DNA from: Brevibacillus laterosporus DSM 25
GTDB lineage: Bacteria; Bacillota; Bacilli; Brevibacillales; Brevibacillaceae
Assembly (NCBI RefSeq): GCF_002706795.1
Contig: NZ_CP017705.1
Span: forward strand, 434,001-498,000
Direction of reading: 5' to 3'
Length of the DNA stretch: 64,000 bases
The first letter of the stretch is position 1, and every line of letters begins with the position of its first letter. Below the pieces are notes generated by a model. The model did no database searches. It saw nothing but the letters and a program-made list of their open reading frames with translations, and was not told the origin of the DNA. The translations under genes were made by a program, and so were the position numbers. Positions 1-8,297 of the stretch are shown one piece after another.

Positions 1-1
1 T

Positions 2-376
2 ATTCATTTGGAGGTTCCTCGTGTTTCAGTGGAACAGTTAACAAAGCGAGAAGGGGAGGAAAATTCAGCTTCAATCCTCACACGTGTGGAGATGGCTCGT
101 AGTATCCAATGTCAGCGTTACCGTCAAAACAAACGTTTTTCATTTAATAGCTCGATGACTGGACAAGAATTACGAACATATTGCTCTCTTGATAAAGGCG
201 GACAAGAGTTAATGAGCATTGCTTTTAATAAACTAGGGCTGAGTGCTCGTGGATATGATCGTATTGTTAAAGTTGCTCGTACTATTGCTGATTTAGATGG
301 TTCTCTGGATATCAAAACTTCACATGTAGCAGAAGCAATTCAATATCGTTCATTGGATAAGGCTATTTTCGCGTGA
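2..376 (+). CDS. yifB: YifB/ComM family Mg-chelatase-like AAA+ ATPase, C-terminal part
   Basis: Partial gene: the reading frame is open from the window edge and begins IHLEVPRV, which is the conserved sequence after the ATPase core in YifB/ComM proteins (usually about 500 residues). Only the last 124 or so residues are here, covering the C-terminal Mg-chelatase domain with the LSARGYDRIVKVARTIADL and HVAEAIQYRSLD motifs. ComM is a branch-migration helicase in Gram-negative transformation; the role in Firmicutes is less clear. It ends in TGA. The nearby DNA has an ACCCA-A-run/T-run-TGGGT inverted repeat (376-386 with 416-425) but no clear terminator T-tract. Family assignment is firm. Confidence 0.9.
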   Translation: MHLEVPRVSVEQLTKREGEENSASILTRVEMARSIQCQRYRQNKRFSFNSSMTGQELRTYCSLDKGGQELMSIAFNKLGLSARGYDRIVKVARTIADLDGSLDIKTSHVAEAIQYRSLDKAIFA

Positions 377-735
377 CCCAAAAAATATTTCTTACAAACA
401 AGGTAACCATACGCCATTTTTGGGTAAATAACTGTTAGGTATGTTTCCTACCTATTATCGAAGTGAATTCATAAAACAAACAAAAAAATCTCTTCGATAA
501 GATAGCGACGTATTCACAATACACAGTGTAACAATTGAGTACTATTTTTATGGGCAGGAACCATAATAAGTAAATAGTCTCGTGAAAGCGGAATCAAAGT
601 TATAAATGTTAGTAGAATATTCACTTTTTTAAAAGAAGTAAAGATTGACTTATTTATTAAATATTGGTACGATAATAATCAGATAACCTGTCGAATTTTG
701 ACTAAATACATCTGACAGAGAGGGGATTTACACCT
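377..735. other. Intergenic region between yifB and the AbrB-type gene
   Basis: No convincing gene in about 360 bases. It holds an 8-bp perfect inverted repeat TATCGAAG/CTTCGATA (456-463 and 492-499), a smaller TAGGTA/TACCTA hairpin near 437-455, and the promoter of the downstream regulator. The rest is AT-rich and I recognise no known riboswitch in it. Confidence 0.5.
645..673 (+). promoter_or_regulatory. SigA-type promoter of the AbrB-type regulator
   Basis: TTGACT at 645-650 and TACGAT at 668-673 with a 17-bp spacer, about 62 bp upstream of the ATG at 736. The TTGACT box is a 5/6 match. A GAGAGGGG ribosome-binding site follows at about 718-725. Confidence 0.6.
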
Positions 736-987
736 ATGAAATCAACAGGTATTGTAAGAAAAGTGGATGAACTAGGACGTATCGTTCTTCCTATTGAATT
801 GAGACGTACATTAAACATTGAAATCAAAGATCCTATGGAGATCTATGTAGATGGAGAACGCGTAATCTTGAAAAAATACTTACCATCTTGTATCTTCTGT
901 GGAAACGCAGACCAAATTACTCACTTCAAAGGTAAAATCATTTGCCATGATTGTCTGAATGATATGCCTGTTGGCACGAAAGAATAA
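736..987 (+). CDS. AbrB-family transition-state regulator with C-terminal zinc ribbon
   Basis: 83 residues. The first 48 are a near-match to the AbrB/Abh swapped-hairpin DNA-binding domain (MKSTGIVRKVDELGRIVLP, then EIYVDGERVILKKY). AbrB proteins bind AT-rich promoters as dimers or tetramers and repress post-exponential genes. The B. subtilis AbrB C-terminal oligomerisation region is replaced here by C52-X2-C55-X14-C70-X2-C73, which looks like a small zinc knuckle or ribbon. It has its own promoter and a terminator directly after, so it is monocistronic. AbrB family membership is sure; zinc binding is inferred from the cysteine spacing. It could act alongside a canonical AbrB elsewhere in the genome. 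Confidence 0.9.
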   Translation: MKSTGIVRKVDELGRIVLPIELRRTLNIEIKDPMEIYVDGERVILKKYLPSCIFCGNADQITHFKGKIICHDCLNDMPVGTKE

Positions 988-1043
988 TTTTTTATTGTTA
1001 CATACGCACTATTTATGTTTTCCTTTATGTATTATCAAAAAAA

Positions 1044-1077
1044 CCGTTCTCTTCTTCGGAAGAAAACGGCTTTTTTA
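1044..1077 (+). terminator. Terminator after the AbrB-type gene
   Basis: Stem CCGTTCTCTTC / GAAGAAAACGG (one mismatch) around a TTCG tetraloop, followed by a T-run at 1071-1076. An A-run precedes the stem, so it could also work on the minus strand. Confidence 0.8.
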
Positions 1078-1104
1078 TTTCACCAGGAAAAATATAGTTC
1101 TTGC

Positions 1105-1150
1105 ACAAAAAAATGGCTGTCATTACGTCATTTCTGACTAAAGACAGCCA
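1105..1150 (-). terminator. Terminator of the yraN operon
   Basis: Perfect 8-bp stem TGGCTGTC (1114-1121) / GACAGCCA (1143-1150). Read on the minus strand it is followed by a T-run (the A-run at 1106-1113). It lies about 140 bp past the yraN stop. Confidence 0.7.
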
Positions 1151-1290
1151 AACCAGATGTATTACTTAATATGGAGGAGTTACAACTTGTCGAGTACATT
1201 GTATTTTACGCTCGAAGATTAACTATTGATGTAGATAAATCACTATGAACCGCCTATTTCTTACAAACTAGATAATTGTCGCATTATCAA

Positions 1291-1671
1291 CTAGATATAT
1301 TTGTAATGCTCAAGACCTTCTTCGGTCTGTGAAAGATCAGGGGAAATCCATACTGCAATAGCATCAATCCGAAATGTATCATAGGACTGATTATGATTTT
1401 GGAGGTAGGCTAGAGCTAGCTGTCGCAATTTTTGTTGTTTACGTGGAGTTATAGATTCAACAGGACTTCCATACTTTGGAATAACTCCTCTTTTGCCTAT
1501 TCGAGTCCGAACTTCAACAAATACAACTGTCCGCTGTTCCATCGCAACTATATCGATCTCACCTTGAGAGAGCCGAACATTACGACCAATAATACTATAG
1601 CCCAGGCTTTCAAGATAATCACTCGCTCTACCTTCCCCGATTTGACCAATCAGCCTTCTTCGATCTGTCAT
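1291..1671 (-). CDS. yraN: YraN/UPF0102 family nuclease-like protein
   Basis: About 126 residues. It shows the YraN restriction-endonuclease-like fold motifs: GEIDIVA and VFVEVRTR (the D-X(n)-E-X-K/R-type catalytic core), plus the N-terminal GEGRASDYLESLGY helix. The family is widespread, often near rnhB, and its exact substrate is unknown. The ATG at 1671 overlaps the upstream stop (TAATG), so translation is probably coupled. An in-frame GTG at 1680 would add three residues but has a poorer context. It is the last gene of the rnhB-FliK-like-ylqH-yraN run. Confidence 0.9.
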   Translation of the reverse strand: MTDRRRLIGQIGEGRASDYLESLGYSIIGRNVRLSQGEIDIVAMEQRTVVFVEVRTRIGKRGVIPKYGSPVESITPRKQQKLRQLALAYLQNHNQSYDTFRIDAIAVWISPDLSQTEEGLEHYKYI

Positions 1672-1979
1672 TACCCCCACTCTTTCTTATCTAATCGATA
1701 TACAAAAGCAAGAATTTCTGCTACCACCTGATATAATTCAGGGGGAATTTGCTGCTGTAAATCCAATTTAGACAGAACCTCTAATAACGAAGGGTCTTCC
1801 TGAACAGGAATGTTATGTTCTTTTGCCTTTTGTAGAATACTCTCGGCAATATAACCGCCCCCTTTAGCAACCAGGCGTGGAGCATCGTCTTGATCTTCTT
1901 TGTATCGCAACGCGACTGCTTTCTTTAATCGTGGTACCGGATTTTCTTGAAAGGCATTGTTGTTAAATGATCGTTCCAT
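1671..1979 (-). CDS. ylqH: FlhB C-terminal-domain homologue (YlqH type)
   Basis: 102 residues resembling only the cytoplasmic C-terminal domain of FlhB/YscU export-switch proteins (AVALRYKEDQDDAPRLVAKGGG, then AKEHNIPVQEDPSLLEVL). The membrane part of FlhB is missing. The NPTH autocleavage motif is not visible; the sequence before the domain reads NPVPRLKKAVAL. B. subtilis carries such an orphan as ylqH. It has a GGGGGAG ribosome-binding site and lies 21 bp after the FliK-like gene, which suggests a functional pair (hook-length/export switching), but the role is unproven. Confidence 0.88.
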   Translation of the reverse strand: MERSFNNNAFQENPVPRLKKAVALRYKEDQDDAPRLVAKGGGYIAESILQKAKEHNIPVQEDPSLLEVLSKLDLQQQIPPELYQVVAEILAFVYRLDKKEWG

Positions 1980-2000
1980 AACGTTCTCCCCCTTTCTTTA

Positions 2001-4070
2001 TTAGACACGAAAATCAACACCTGTGTAGTTACTTTTCATTTGCTCTGTTTCTCTTGTAAGTCCGCCATTTCCAGATTTGGCATCTGGTAGTGGCAGTACA
2101 CGTAAAATAGATAGCTGATAGCCCACTTCCTGGAGTTGCTGGGTAAACGTTTGCTTTTCTGACTGAATCAGTTGCTCCAACCATGCTTGATCATTATATA
2201 CCTGAATAGTTGTAATTCGATTGACAATGCCTACATCAACCATGGTCATACCCAGAGCATGTAAATCTAATTGAAAAAATAATCTACAATTTCCTGGGTC
2301 TAATTGCCCACCTTTTTGTTTACGAGCTTCTACTTGTACAAAAGCCGTATCTTCTCCTTGCTCAGTCTTAATTGGAATTTGCATCATCACATGCGTCAGT
2401 GGTTGCGTCTGCTGAGATGTCGACATCATTAATTGTTGTCCAGTAATATGTTGGAGCAATTGCTCTGCCGTTTCCTTTAATGCTAAAGATACGCCTTGTG
2501 AAGCCTGTGTAATTTGTAATAACAAACTTTTTATATTTTGTAATTGCTGTTGATCAATTGTTTCTGTGCCTGTCCGTCCAGCTTGAAAAATATTTCTTTC
2601 ATTAGTGACACCTAGCAATTCCAGCTTTTGTTGCAAAATTCCAGTACTCTTCCGTAAATGAGATTGATCCACTGATGATCCCTCATTTGATTGGGAGGAT
2701 ACTGCCTGATTATTTACGATAGATTGTTGGTTAGATGACTCTTCTGAGGCGAGCATGCCAGAAGACTGGATCGTCGTATTCACAGTAGAATTCTGCACAG
2801 GAGCTTGAACACTGGATTGTTGTTGACTATTTTGGTTAGAATCCCCTCTAGCATTGATTGTTTGGTTGCTATTCCCTGTGGTAATGACTGATTCTGTAAG
2901 AGTGCGTGTCGTTCCAGATGAAGGAAGTGAAGATGATTGACTTGTACCTTCTGTTTGTTGCAAAGCAGCCTGTCCTCTTCCCCCATTAATATTCCCATTC
3001 AATTGGGTTTGCGCATCTGCATCTGCTCCACTTATAACTCCAGCATTTACTCCTTTTTGCACATTTGACCCTTGAGTGGACAAAAAAGTAGTTGTGTCAT
3101 CGGCTAAGGATGATGACATAAGCTTCTGTTGGTTTGGTGATTGATTCGAAAGATTCTGCTGTTGCCCTGTTTGCTGACCTAATCCAACAGATGAAGCTCC
3201 ATTTTGTAATCCTACTCCTGTTTGTTGTCCTGTCCCAGCTTCTTGGTTGCTTATATTTTGTTGTAATGACGTTTGCGAAGGATTCCCCATCACTTGTTTT
3301 GGCACCATTCCTGAGTTCCCATTTAGCAATGGCGTCTCTTCATTTAGCTGTAGCGGTAATGATTGTAATAAGGTTGCAAGAGTTCGTAAAGATTGTTGCA
3401 ATTGTGGTGACGTAGAAGCTGAGGAAGCGCCTTGCGATGCTGTTTGAGTCTGCTCAGCAGCTCCTGCTGCCTCACTCTGTAATGGGAGTGTAGCTAGCGT
3501 ATCAGTAACCTGTTGTAAAAAAGCACGAATAGAGTCAGAAATATTATTTCCAAATAAAAAGCTGCGCAACGCCATGACTACATCCTGCGTGATTGGAATT
3601 TGTTTAGTAAGTGCTGTTTGCACGGATTGCATGACATCTGAACCTGATCCTTGTGTTTTTATAATTTGACCAAGCTCCATTAATGTTTGCTTGTTTACAG
3701 GCAAATTTTTATCGAGTAAAAATTGCAGGGCTTCTTTTAATTCCGGTTGATTAGGTAATCCAAAAGAGCGTAATAAGCCCTCCTGAGAGGCTTCTTTGGT
3801 GGTTTGACCTGCCTCCGTATGAACCACCTTCAAAGTAAGTGGCTCTGTATTCCCTTGAACCTGTAGCCATGCTTTTTGACCCGCTTCCAAATTCGTCTCC
3901 ATTTTAGCAACCATTTGCATTCCGCCAATTTGGACGATAGCCCCTTGTTCCGGAAGTACTTTTACTATGGTTCCCTTTACCACCTGATTAGGGCTTAGCT
4001 CGATCTGTTTGTTTCCACTTGTGCGGGTTTGTTGCAACATGTTAGATAGCAGTTGACCAGCTTGGATCAT
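2001..4070 (-). CDS. FliK-like hook-length-control-type protein (YlqG-like)
   Basis: 689 residues. The N-terminal 130 residues hold a compact beta-rich domain (VVKGTIVKVLPEQGAIVQIGG). Roughly residues 190-470 are low complexity, very rich in Q, S, N, T and G. The C-terminal part (from about residue 550) resembles the FliK/Flg_hook domain: CRLFFQLDLHALGMTMVDVG, then a YNDQAWLEQLIQSEKQTF-like stretch and a final LRVLPLP. FliK proteins are secreted molecular rulers that act with FlhB; the next gene downstream is an FlhB C-domain homologue. The start was set at 4070 because AAAGGAGG lies 8 bases upstream; an ATG at 4088 would contain that site. Confidence 0.75.
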   Translation of the reverse strand: MIQAGQLLSNMLQQTRTSGNKQIELSPNQVVKGTIVKVLPEQGAIVQIGGMQMVAKMETNLEAGQKAWLQVQGNTEPLTLKVVHTEAGQTTKEASQEGLLRSFGLPNQPELKEALQFLLDKNLPVNKQTLMELGQIIKTQGSGSDVMQSVQTALTKQIPITQDVVMALRSFLFGNNISDSIRAFLQQVTDTLATLPLQSEAAGAAEQTQTASQGASSASTSPQLQQSLRTLATLLQSLPLQLNEETPLLNGNSGMVPKQVMGNPSQTSLQQNISNQEAGTGQQTGVGLQNGASSVGLGQQTGQQQNLSNQSPNQQKLMSSSLADDTTTFLSTQGSNVQKGVNAGVISGADADAQTQLNGNINGGRGQAALQQTEGTSQSSSLPSSGTTRTLTESVITTGNSNQTINARGDSNQNSQQQSSVQAPVQNSTVNTTIQSSGMLASEESSNQQSIVNNQAVSSQSNEGSSVDQSHLRKSTGILQQKLELLGVTNERNIFQAGRTGTETIDQQQLQNIKSLLLQITQASQGVSLALKETAEQLLQHITGQQLMMSTSQQTQPLTHVMMQIPIKTEQGEDTAFVQVEARKQKGGQLDPGNCRLFFQLDLHALGMTMVDVGIVNRITTIQVYNDQAWLEQLIQSEKQTFTQQLQEVGYQLSILRVLPLPDAKSGNGGLTRETEQMKSNYTGVDFRV

Positions 4071-4215
4071 CGTTCGTCCTCCTTTCATGTAAAAACAAAT
4101 AAAAATTTATTCCAAAGAGATATTTATGTACGAAATAGGCTAGAAAGATCCTCATCAATGCTGGTTGTGATCAGTAAAGATTCTTGGCCTTGCTCGAACG
4201 TATCTGATTACTGCT

Positions 4216-4998
4216 CTATCCGGTAATAAGTTCCTTAACTCCCCCAAAGGTCTTGCGGTGCAATGCTGAAGGACCATACGTTCGTAAAGCCTGTAAGTGT
4301 TCCGCAGTACCATAACCAGCATTTTGTTCAAAGCCATATACCGGATACTCTGTAGCATATACTTCCATAAGACGGTCACGCGTCACTTTAGCTACGATTG
4401 ATGCAGCCGCGATGGAAACACTTTTGCCATCACCGCCAATAATAGAGATCTGTGGGGTTTCTAAACGTGGTAAATGTACAGCATCAATTAAGCACAGGTC
4501 TGGAGTGATTCCTGTCTCTTTTACTGCTATATACATTGCTTCGCGCGTCGCTTCCAGGATATTAATTTCATCAATGCGCTCAGCAGAAACGATCCCAATA
4601 CCCACAGCTGTTGCTTCTCGCATAATTACTTCATAATAAGCTTCTCGCATAGAGGCACTCACTTTTTTGGAATCATTTAAACCTGGAAGATAAAAATCAA
4701 CGGGCAAACAAACGGCTGAAGCAACAACTGGACCAGCTAGGGGGCCTCTTCCAACTTCATCGATACCTACTATGTATTCATTACCTTGTGACCAGTACAA
4801 TTTCTCTGTTTCGGTCATAGCTTCCCAAAGGGCTTGCTGCTTTTTCAAATGATTTTCCTGAGTAATAAATCTGCGCCATATTGCTTGAACACCTTTTCTT
4901 TGATCTGTAGAGAGTTTCAAGCGTTCCTCAGAAGACAGCTGATCTGCCCCTTCAACCCATTCTCTTATCTTTTGTATCGACATTTCCGCTATGTTCAT
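4216..4998 (-). CDS. rnhB: Ribonuclease HII
   Basis: 260 residues. RNase HII cleaves the RNA strand of RNA-DNA hybrids and nicks at misincorporated ribonucleotides. The catalytic signature GIDEVGRGPLAGP holds D80 and E81, D172 lies in LCLIDAVHLP, and NDSKKVS and AASIVAKVTRD are also conserved. It has the roughly 70-residue N-terminal extension typical of Bacillus RnhB. A GGGAGAG site precedes the ATG at 4998. A terminator separates it from rbgA upstream, so it probably has its own promoter in the 260-base gap. Confidence 0.97.
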   Translation of the reverse strand: MNIAEMSIQKIREWVEGADQLSSEERLKLSTDQRKGVQAIWRRFITQENHLKKQQALWEAMTETEKLYWSQGNEYIVGIDEVGRGPLAGPVVASAVCLPVDFYLPGLNDSKKVSASMREAYYEVIMREATAVGIGIVSAERIDEINILEATREAMYIAVKETGITPDLCLIDAVHLPRLETPQISIIGGDGKSVSIAAASIVAKVTRDRLMEVYATEYPVYGFEQNAGYGTAEHLQALRTYGPSALHRKTFGGVKELITG

Positions 4999-5216
4999 TA
5001 ATTTTCTCTCCCGACTTCCTTTACTTTCTCTCTTTATTTTATCGTAAGACTAGCCTTGCGACAAAAATTTTTCACGTCTACAGTCATTCAAATAATCTAC
5101 TACTATCAATCAATAAAACAGTAATGATTATTCGTTGCCAAAATCTTTTGCATCAGCTGAGTAAGCAATACGAATTGGATGATCCAAAACATTTCATCTC
5201 TTTGGATCAAACAAGC

Positions 5217-5243
5217 AAAAACCCCTGCCATTGCGGCAAGGGT
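5217..5243 (-). terminator. Terminator after rbgA
   Basis: On the minus strand CCCTTGCC / GGCAGGGG (one G-T wobble) around GCAAT, followed by TTTTTG. It lies 16 bp past the rbgA stop. Confidence 0.8.
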
Positions 5244-5258
5244 CCATACGTACTTTAT

Positions 5259-6155
5259 TTATTCATCATAGATAGAACGCGGTTCGCCAATCGCTACTTC
5301 CATTTCCCAATCAATCGGGCGCTCTAACGTAATTTGACCAATCTTTCCTGAGCGTAGTTCACGTAACAATAACTCGGAAGCTTTGTCATAGTCAATATGA
5401 CCACCTGATGCCATACAGCCACGTTTTTTCCCGATCATTTCAAGTAATTCTACGCCATCTTCAGGTAGATCAGTTAGCTTATAGCGGTCTTTTAATCGCT
5501 CTGGATAGTAATGCATCATATAACGAACTGCGTACAAGGCCACCTCTGAGAAATCAATTAGTTCATCCTTAATAGCACCACTTGCAGCTAAGCGTAGTCC
5601 TACCATTTGATCCTCAAACTTAGGCCAAAGAATACCTGGTGTATCCAGAAGCTCCAGTGTATCGCCCATTTTTACCCATTGTTGTGATTTTGTAACAGCA
5701 GGACGATCTCCTGTTTGTGCAACAGAGCGTTTGGCTAGACGATTAATCAGTGAAGATTTACCAACGTTTGGAATACCCAAGATCATGATTCGTACTGCTC
5801 TTGCCAGCATTCCACGATCTGCACGTTTTTGTAACATATCTGAAGCTAATTCTTGGCATAGCTCAGGGAGTCTATTAACTCCTCTTCCTGATAAAGCATC
5901 AATCGGTAGCGTACGGACGCCTTGTTCTTTAAAATATCTCGTCCACATTTCTGTTACAGCTGGATCAGCCAAATCTGCTTTGTTTAATAATATTAAACGT
6001 GGTTTTTCTGCCACGATCTCATCGATCATCGGGTTACGACTAGACAAAGGTAGCCTTGCATCCAGAAGCTCGATGACCACATCAATTTGCTTTAATTTTT
6101 CCGTTACTTGGCGACGAGCTTTGGCCATATGCCCTGGAAACCATTGGATTGTCAT
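5259..6155 (-). CDS. rbgA: Ribosome biogenesis GTPase RbgA (YlqF)
   Basis: 298 residues. It is a circularly permuted GTPase needed for late 50S assembly. The order is G4 NKAD (58-61), G5 SG region (about 89), G1 GIPNVGKSS (127-135), then G3 DTPG (171-174). The WFPGHMAKA N-terminus and the C-terminal ANTAR-like helical domain (KRGCMASGGHIDYDKA) are typical. It follows lepB by about 40 bp and ends in a terminator, so lepB-rbgA looks like one unit, as in related Bacilli. Confidence 0.97.
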   Translation of the reverse strand: MTIQWFPGHMAKARRQVTEKLKQIDVVIELLDARLPLSSRNPMIDEIVAEKPRLILLNKADLADPAVTEMWTRYFKEQGVRTLPIDALSGRGVNRLPELCQELASDMLQKRADRGMLARAVRIMILGIPNVGKSSLINRLAKRSVAQTGDRPAVTKSQQWVKMGDTLELLDTPGILWPKFEDQMVGLRLAASGAIKDELIDFSEVALYAVRYMMHYYPERLKDRYKLTDLPEDGVELLEMIGKKRGCMASGGHIDYDKASELLLRELRSGKIGQITLERPIDWEMEVAIGEPRSIYDE

Positions 6156-6194
6156 CGTACATTCACCTACTTTTTTACACAGCTGTTTACTTGA

Positions 6195-6755
6195 TTAGCG
6201 TGTCATGCGTATATCTTTTAAAGGCCAGAAGACGAACTCTGCCCGGCCTACCACTTTACTTACTTCAACTGGACCAAACTCTCGGCTATCTGAACTATTT
6301 TGGCGATTGTCCCCCATCACATAAATATGCCCAGGTGGAATCGTTAGTTTTTCGAAAGGAGTGGTTAGTGGTAGATCCTTCTCTTTTTCCGCAAGATCAC
6401 GTTTCTCTTTTAAGTATGGCTCTTCCACTACCTTATCATTAACATACAAAACATCGTCTTTTACTTCAACGGTGTCTCCCGCAACAGCGATGACCCGTTT
6501 AATATAATCACGTTTTTCAGACGCATGGAATACGATAATTTCCTCACGCTGTGGCTCTCTTAGATGATAGAGAGCTTTGTTAACCACGAGTTTTTCTTCG
6601 TTATGCAAAGTAAAATCCATGGAATGACCCTCGACGATAAACGGGGCAAATAAAAAAGTACGGATGAAGAATGCTAAAGCTATTGCTATGACAATCGCTT
6701 TAATCCATTCCCAAGCTTCATTTTTCTTCTTGGTAGTCGAGGCGTTTTCGCTCAT
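6195..6755 (-). CDS. lepB: Type I signal peptidase
   Basis: 186 residues. It removes signal peptides from secreted proteins at the outer face of the membrane. There is one N-terminal membrane segment (about residues 18-40), catalytic Ser45 in GHSMDFTL, catalytic Lys86 in RDYIKRVIA, and the YVMGDNRQNSSDSR box. Size and single anchor fit the Bacillus SipS/SipT group. AGGAGGAAAG precedes the start. It probably processes the secreted subtilisin encoded further right, among other exports. Confidence 0.97.
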   Translation of the reverse strand: MSENASTTKKKNEAWEWIKAIVIAIALAFFIRTFLFAPFIVEGHSMDFTLHNEEKLVVNKALYHLREPQREEIIVFHASEKRDYIKRVIAVAGDTVEVKDDVLYVNDKVVEEPYLKEKRDLAEKEKDLPLTTPFEKLTIPPGHIYVMGDNRQNSSDSREFGPVEVSKVVGRAEFVFWPLKDIRMTR

Positions 6756-6891
6756 AATCTTTCCTCCTGCTCTAGAGTCTCATTTATCTATTATATATGA
6801 CAGAAGATATCTTTACACTTTATAAGTGCATCTATCTGAGATGAACTGTATTTTCTAGAGAACTGAGGGCATTCAAAACCGAATGTAACTG

Positions 6892-6920
6892 AAAAAAGGG
6901 GGACTGGCAAGCAGCCCCCC
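6892..6920 (-). terminator. Terminator after rplS
   Basis: Minus strand GGGGGGCTG / CAGTCCCCC around CTTGC, then TTTTTT (the A-run at 6892-6897). It lies 9 bp past the rplS stop. Confidence 0.85.
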
Positions 6921-6928
6921 TCTTATTC

Positions 6929-7279
6929 TTATCGACGAATTTCTTTAATACGAGCAGCTTTACCTACGCGATCGCGAAGATAGTACAATTTCGCACGACG
7001 TACGCGACCATGGCGAACTACTTCAAGTTTGTCGATCTTCGGTGTGTGTAGTGGGAATGTACGCTCAACACCCACGTTGTAAGAAATCTTACGAACAGTG
7101 AAAGTTTCGCTTACACCAGTACCACGGCGGCGGATAACAACGCCTTCGAACACCTGAATACGCTCACGAGTACCCTCGATAACCTTAACGTGTACACGTA
7201 CAGTGTCACCAGGACGGAACGCAGGAAGATCCTGTTTCAGTTGTTCTTTTTCCAATTCACGAATAATTTGATTCATCAT
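6929..7279 (-). CDS. rplS: 50S ribosomal protein L19
   Basis: 116 residues. L19 sits at the 30S-50S interface. The core [23 protein letters not shown] and [17 protein letters not shown] is highly conserved. AAGGAG lies 6 bases before the first of two adjacent ATGs; the second (7276) is also possible. It has its own promoter, a structured leader of about 105 nt and a terminator, so it is a separate unit despite the trmD-rplS synteny. Confidence 0.98.
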   Translation of the reverse strand: MMNQIIRELEKEQLKQDLPAFRPGDTVRVHVKVIEGTRERIQVFEGVVIRRRGTGVSETFTVRKISYNVGVERTFPLHTPKIDKLEVVRHGRVRRAKLYYLRDRVGKAARIKEIRR

Positions 7280-7386
7280 GATTCACTCCTTCCACACAGA
7301 CGTTCTTACTCGCCTCTATTGCTAAACCTCTAGTTGGGTTAACGAACGAGTAGCGGACCGTCGAAGTCAGCGGCAAAATTGCCACA
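7280..7386 (-). promoter_or_regulatory. Probable L19 leader of rplS
   Basis: About 105 nt of untranslated leader between the rplS promoter and its start. It contains paired GCCGCTGA/GGTCCGCT-type elements and ACTCG/CGAGT (5 bp) enclosing an AACC/GGTT hairpin. Firmicutes rplS genes are known to carry a conserved L19 leader thought to mediate autoregulation. I assign it by position and general resemblance; a covariance search with the L19 leader model would decide. Confidence 0.5.
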
Positions 7387-7392
7387 AGTGAT

Positions 7393-7421
7393 ATTTTAGC
7401 ATAATTAAAGGCTATTAACAA
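7393..7421 (-). promoter_or_regulatory. SigA-type promoter of rplS
   Basis: On the minus strand TTGTTA (7416-7421), 17-bp spacer, TAAAAT (7393-7398). It puts the start of transcription near 7386. Confidence 0.6.
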
Positions 7422-7536
7422 GCATTATTGGAAAATAATCAAGGATAAAATTCCCTCAAACTACTGATATAACCGGACTATAAAAATCAGTGGCAATCAG
7501 GTTCAGGTATAATTCTGCTTTCCTTGCTTGTGAGCA

Positions 7537-8283
7537 TTAAGAGTCACTCTCTTCTTGCTGAATTTCTACTAGCAACTTTTCGATTTCTTTGGTTTTCTCG
7601 ATCTTCTCCAGTAACTCTGGCCGGCGTTGCCAGGTGCGCTTTAGAGATTCTTTCAATCTCCATCTTTCAATGTTCGCATGATGTCCAGATAATAGAATAT
7701 CAGGCACCTTCCAGCCTCTGAAGTCAGCAGGACGTGTGTAATGAGGATGCTCTAAAAGTCCCGTAGAAAAAGAGTCTGTTACAGCAGACATTTCATTACC
7801 TAGAGCTCCTGGCTGTAAGCGAACAACACTATCAATCACAACCATAGCACCTAATTCTCCACCTGTTAGCACATAATCACCTATAGAGATTTCATCCGTC
7901 ACCAGATGCTCACGAATCCGCTCATCATAGCCTTCATAGTGACCGCAAATGAACACGAGATGTTCTTCCCGAGCCAACTCTTCTGCCATTTTTTGATCAT
8001 ATCGTCTTCCCTGCGGACACATTAATATAACGCGCGGTTTGAAAGCACCCTCACGAACTGAGAGGGCTTCCACAGCATCAAAGATCGGGTCCGGCTTTAA
8101 GACCATGCCACCACCGCCTCCATAGGGAGTGTCATCTACGTTTCCATGTTTGCTTTTCGAATAATCGCGAAAGTTAATCACTCCAAAATCGACGATTCCT
8201 CTCTCTGCTGCTTTTCCTAAAATACTGGTAGAGAATACCCCTGTAAACATCTCTGGGAACAGTGTTAGTACATCAATACGCAT
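7537..8283 (-). CDS. trmD: tRNA (guanine-37-N1)-methyltransferase
   Basis: 248 residues. It methylates G37 of tRNAs with G36, which prevents +1 frameshifting, and uses S-adenosylmethionine bound in a trefoil knot. Visible are [37 protein letters not shown] and the knot sequence [19 protein letters not shown], then the linker [24 protein letters not shown] region. It follows rimM by 14 bp with a GGAGAG ribosome-binding site, in the usual ylqD-rimM-trmD operon. Confidence 0.98.
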   Translation of the reverse strand: MRIDVLTLFPEMFTGVFSTSILGKAAERGIVDFGVINFRDYSKSKHGNVDDTPYGGGGGMVLKPDPIFDAVEALSVREGAFKPRVILMCPQGRRYDQKMAEELAREEHLVFICGHYEGYDERIREHLVTDEISIGDYVLTGGELGAMVVIDSVVRLQPGALGNEMSAVTDSFSTGLLEHPHYTRPADFRGWKVPDILLSGHHANIERWRLKESLKRTWQRRPELLEKIEKTKEIEKLLVEIQQEESDS

Positions 8284-8297
8284 GATCTAACTCTCCT

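Noticed and set aside
959-1141. Plus-strand open frame of 60 codons overlapping the end of the AbrB-type gene
   Set aside because: No ribosome-binding site, and it runs through two terminator hairpins; composition is not protein-like.
3134-3447. Plus-strand open frames inside the FliK-like gene
   Set aside because: They are antisense shadows of the low-complexity Q/S/N-rich coding region.
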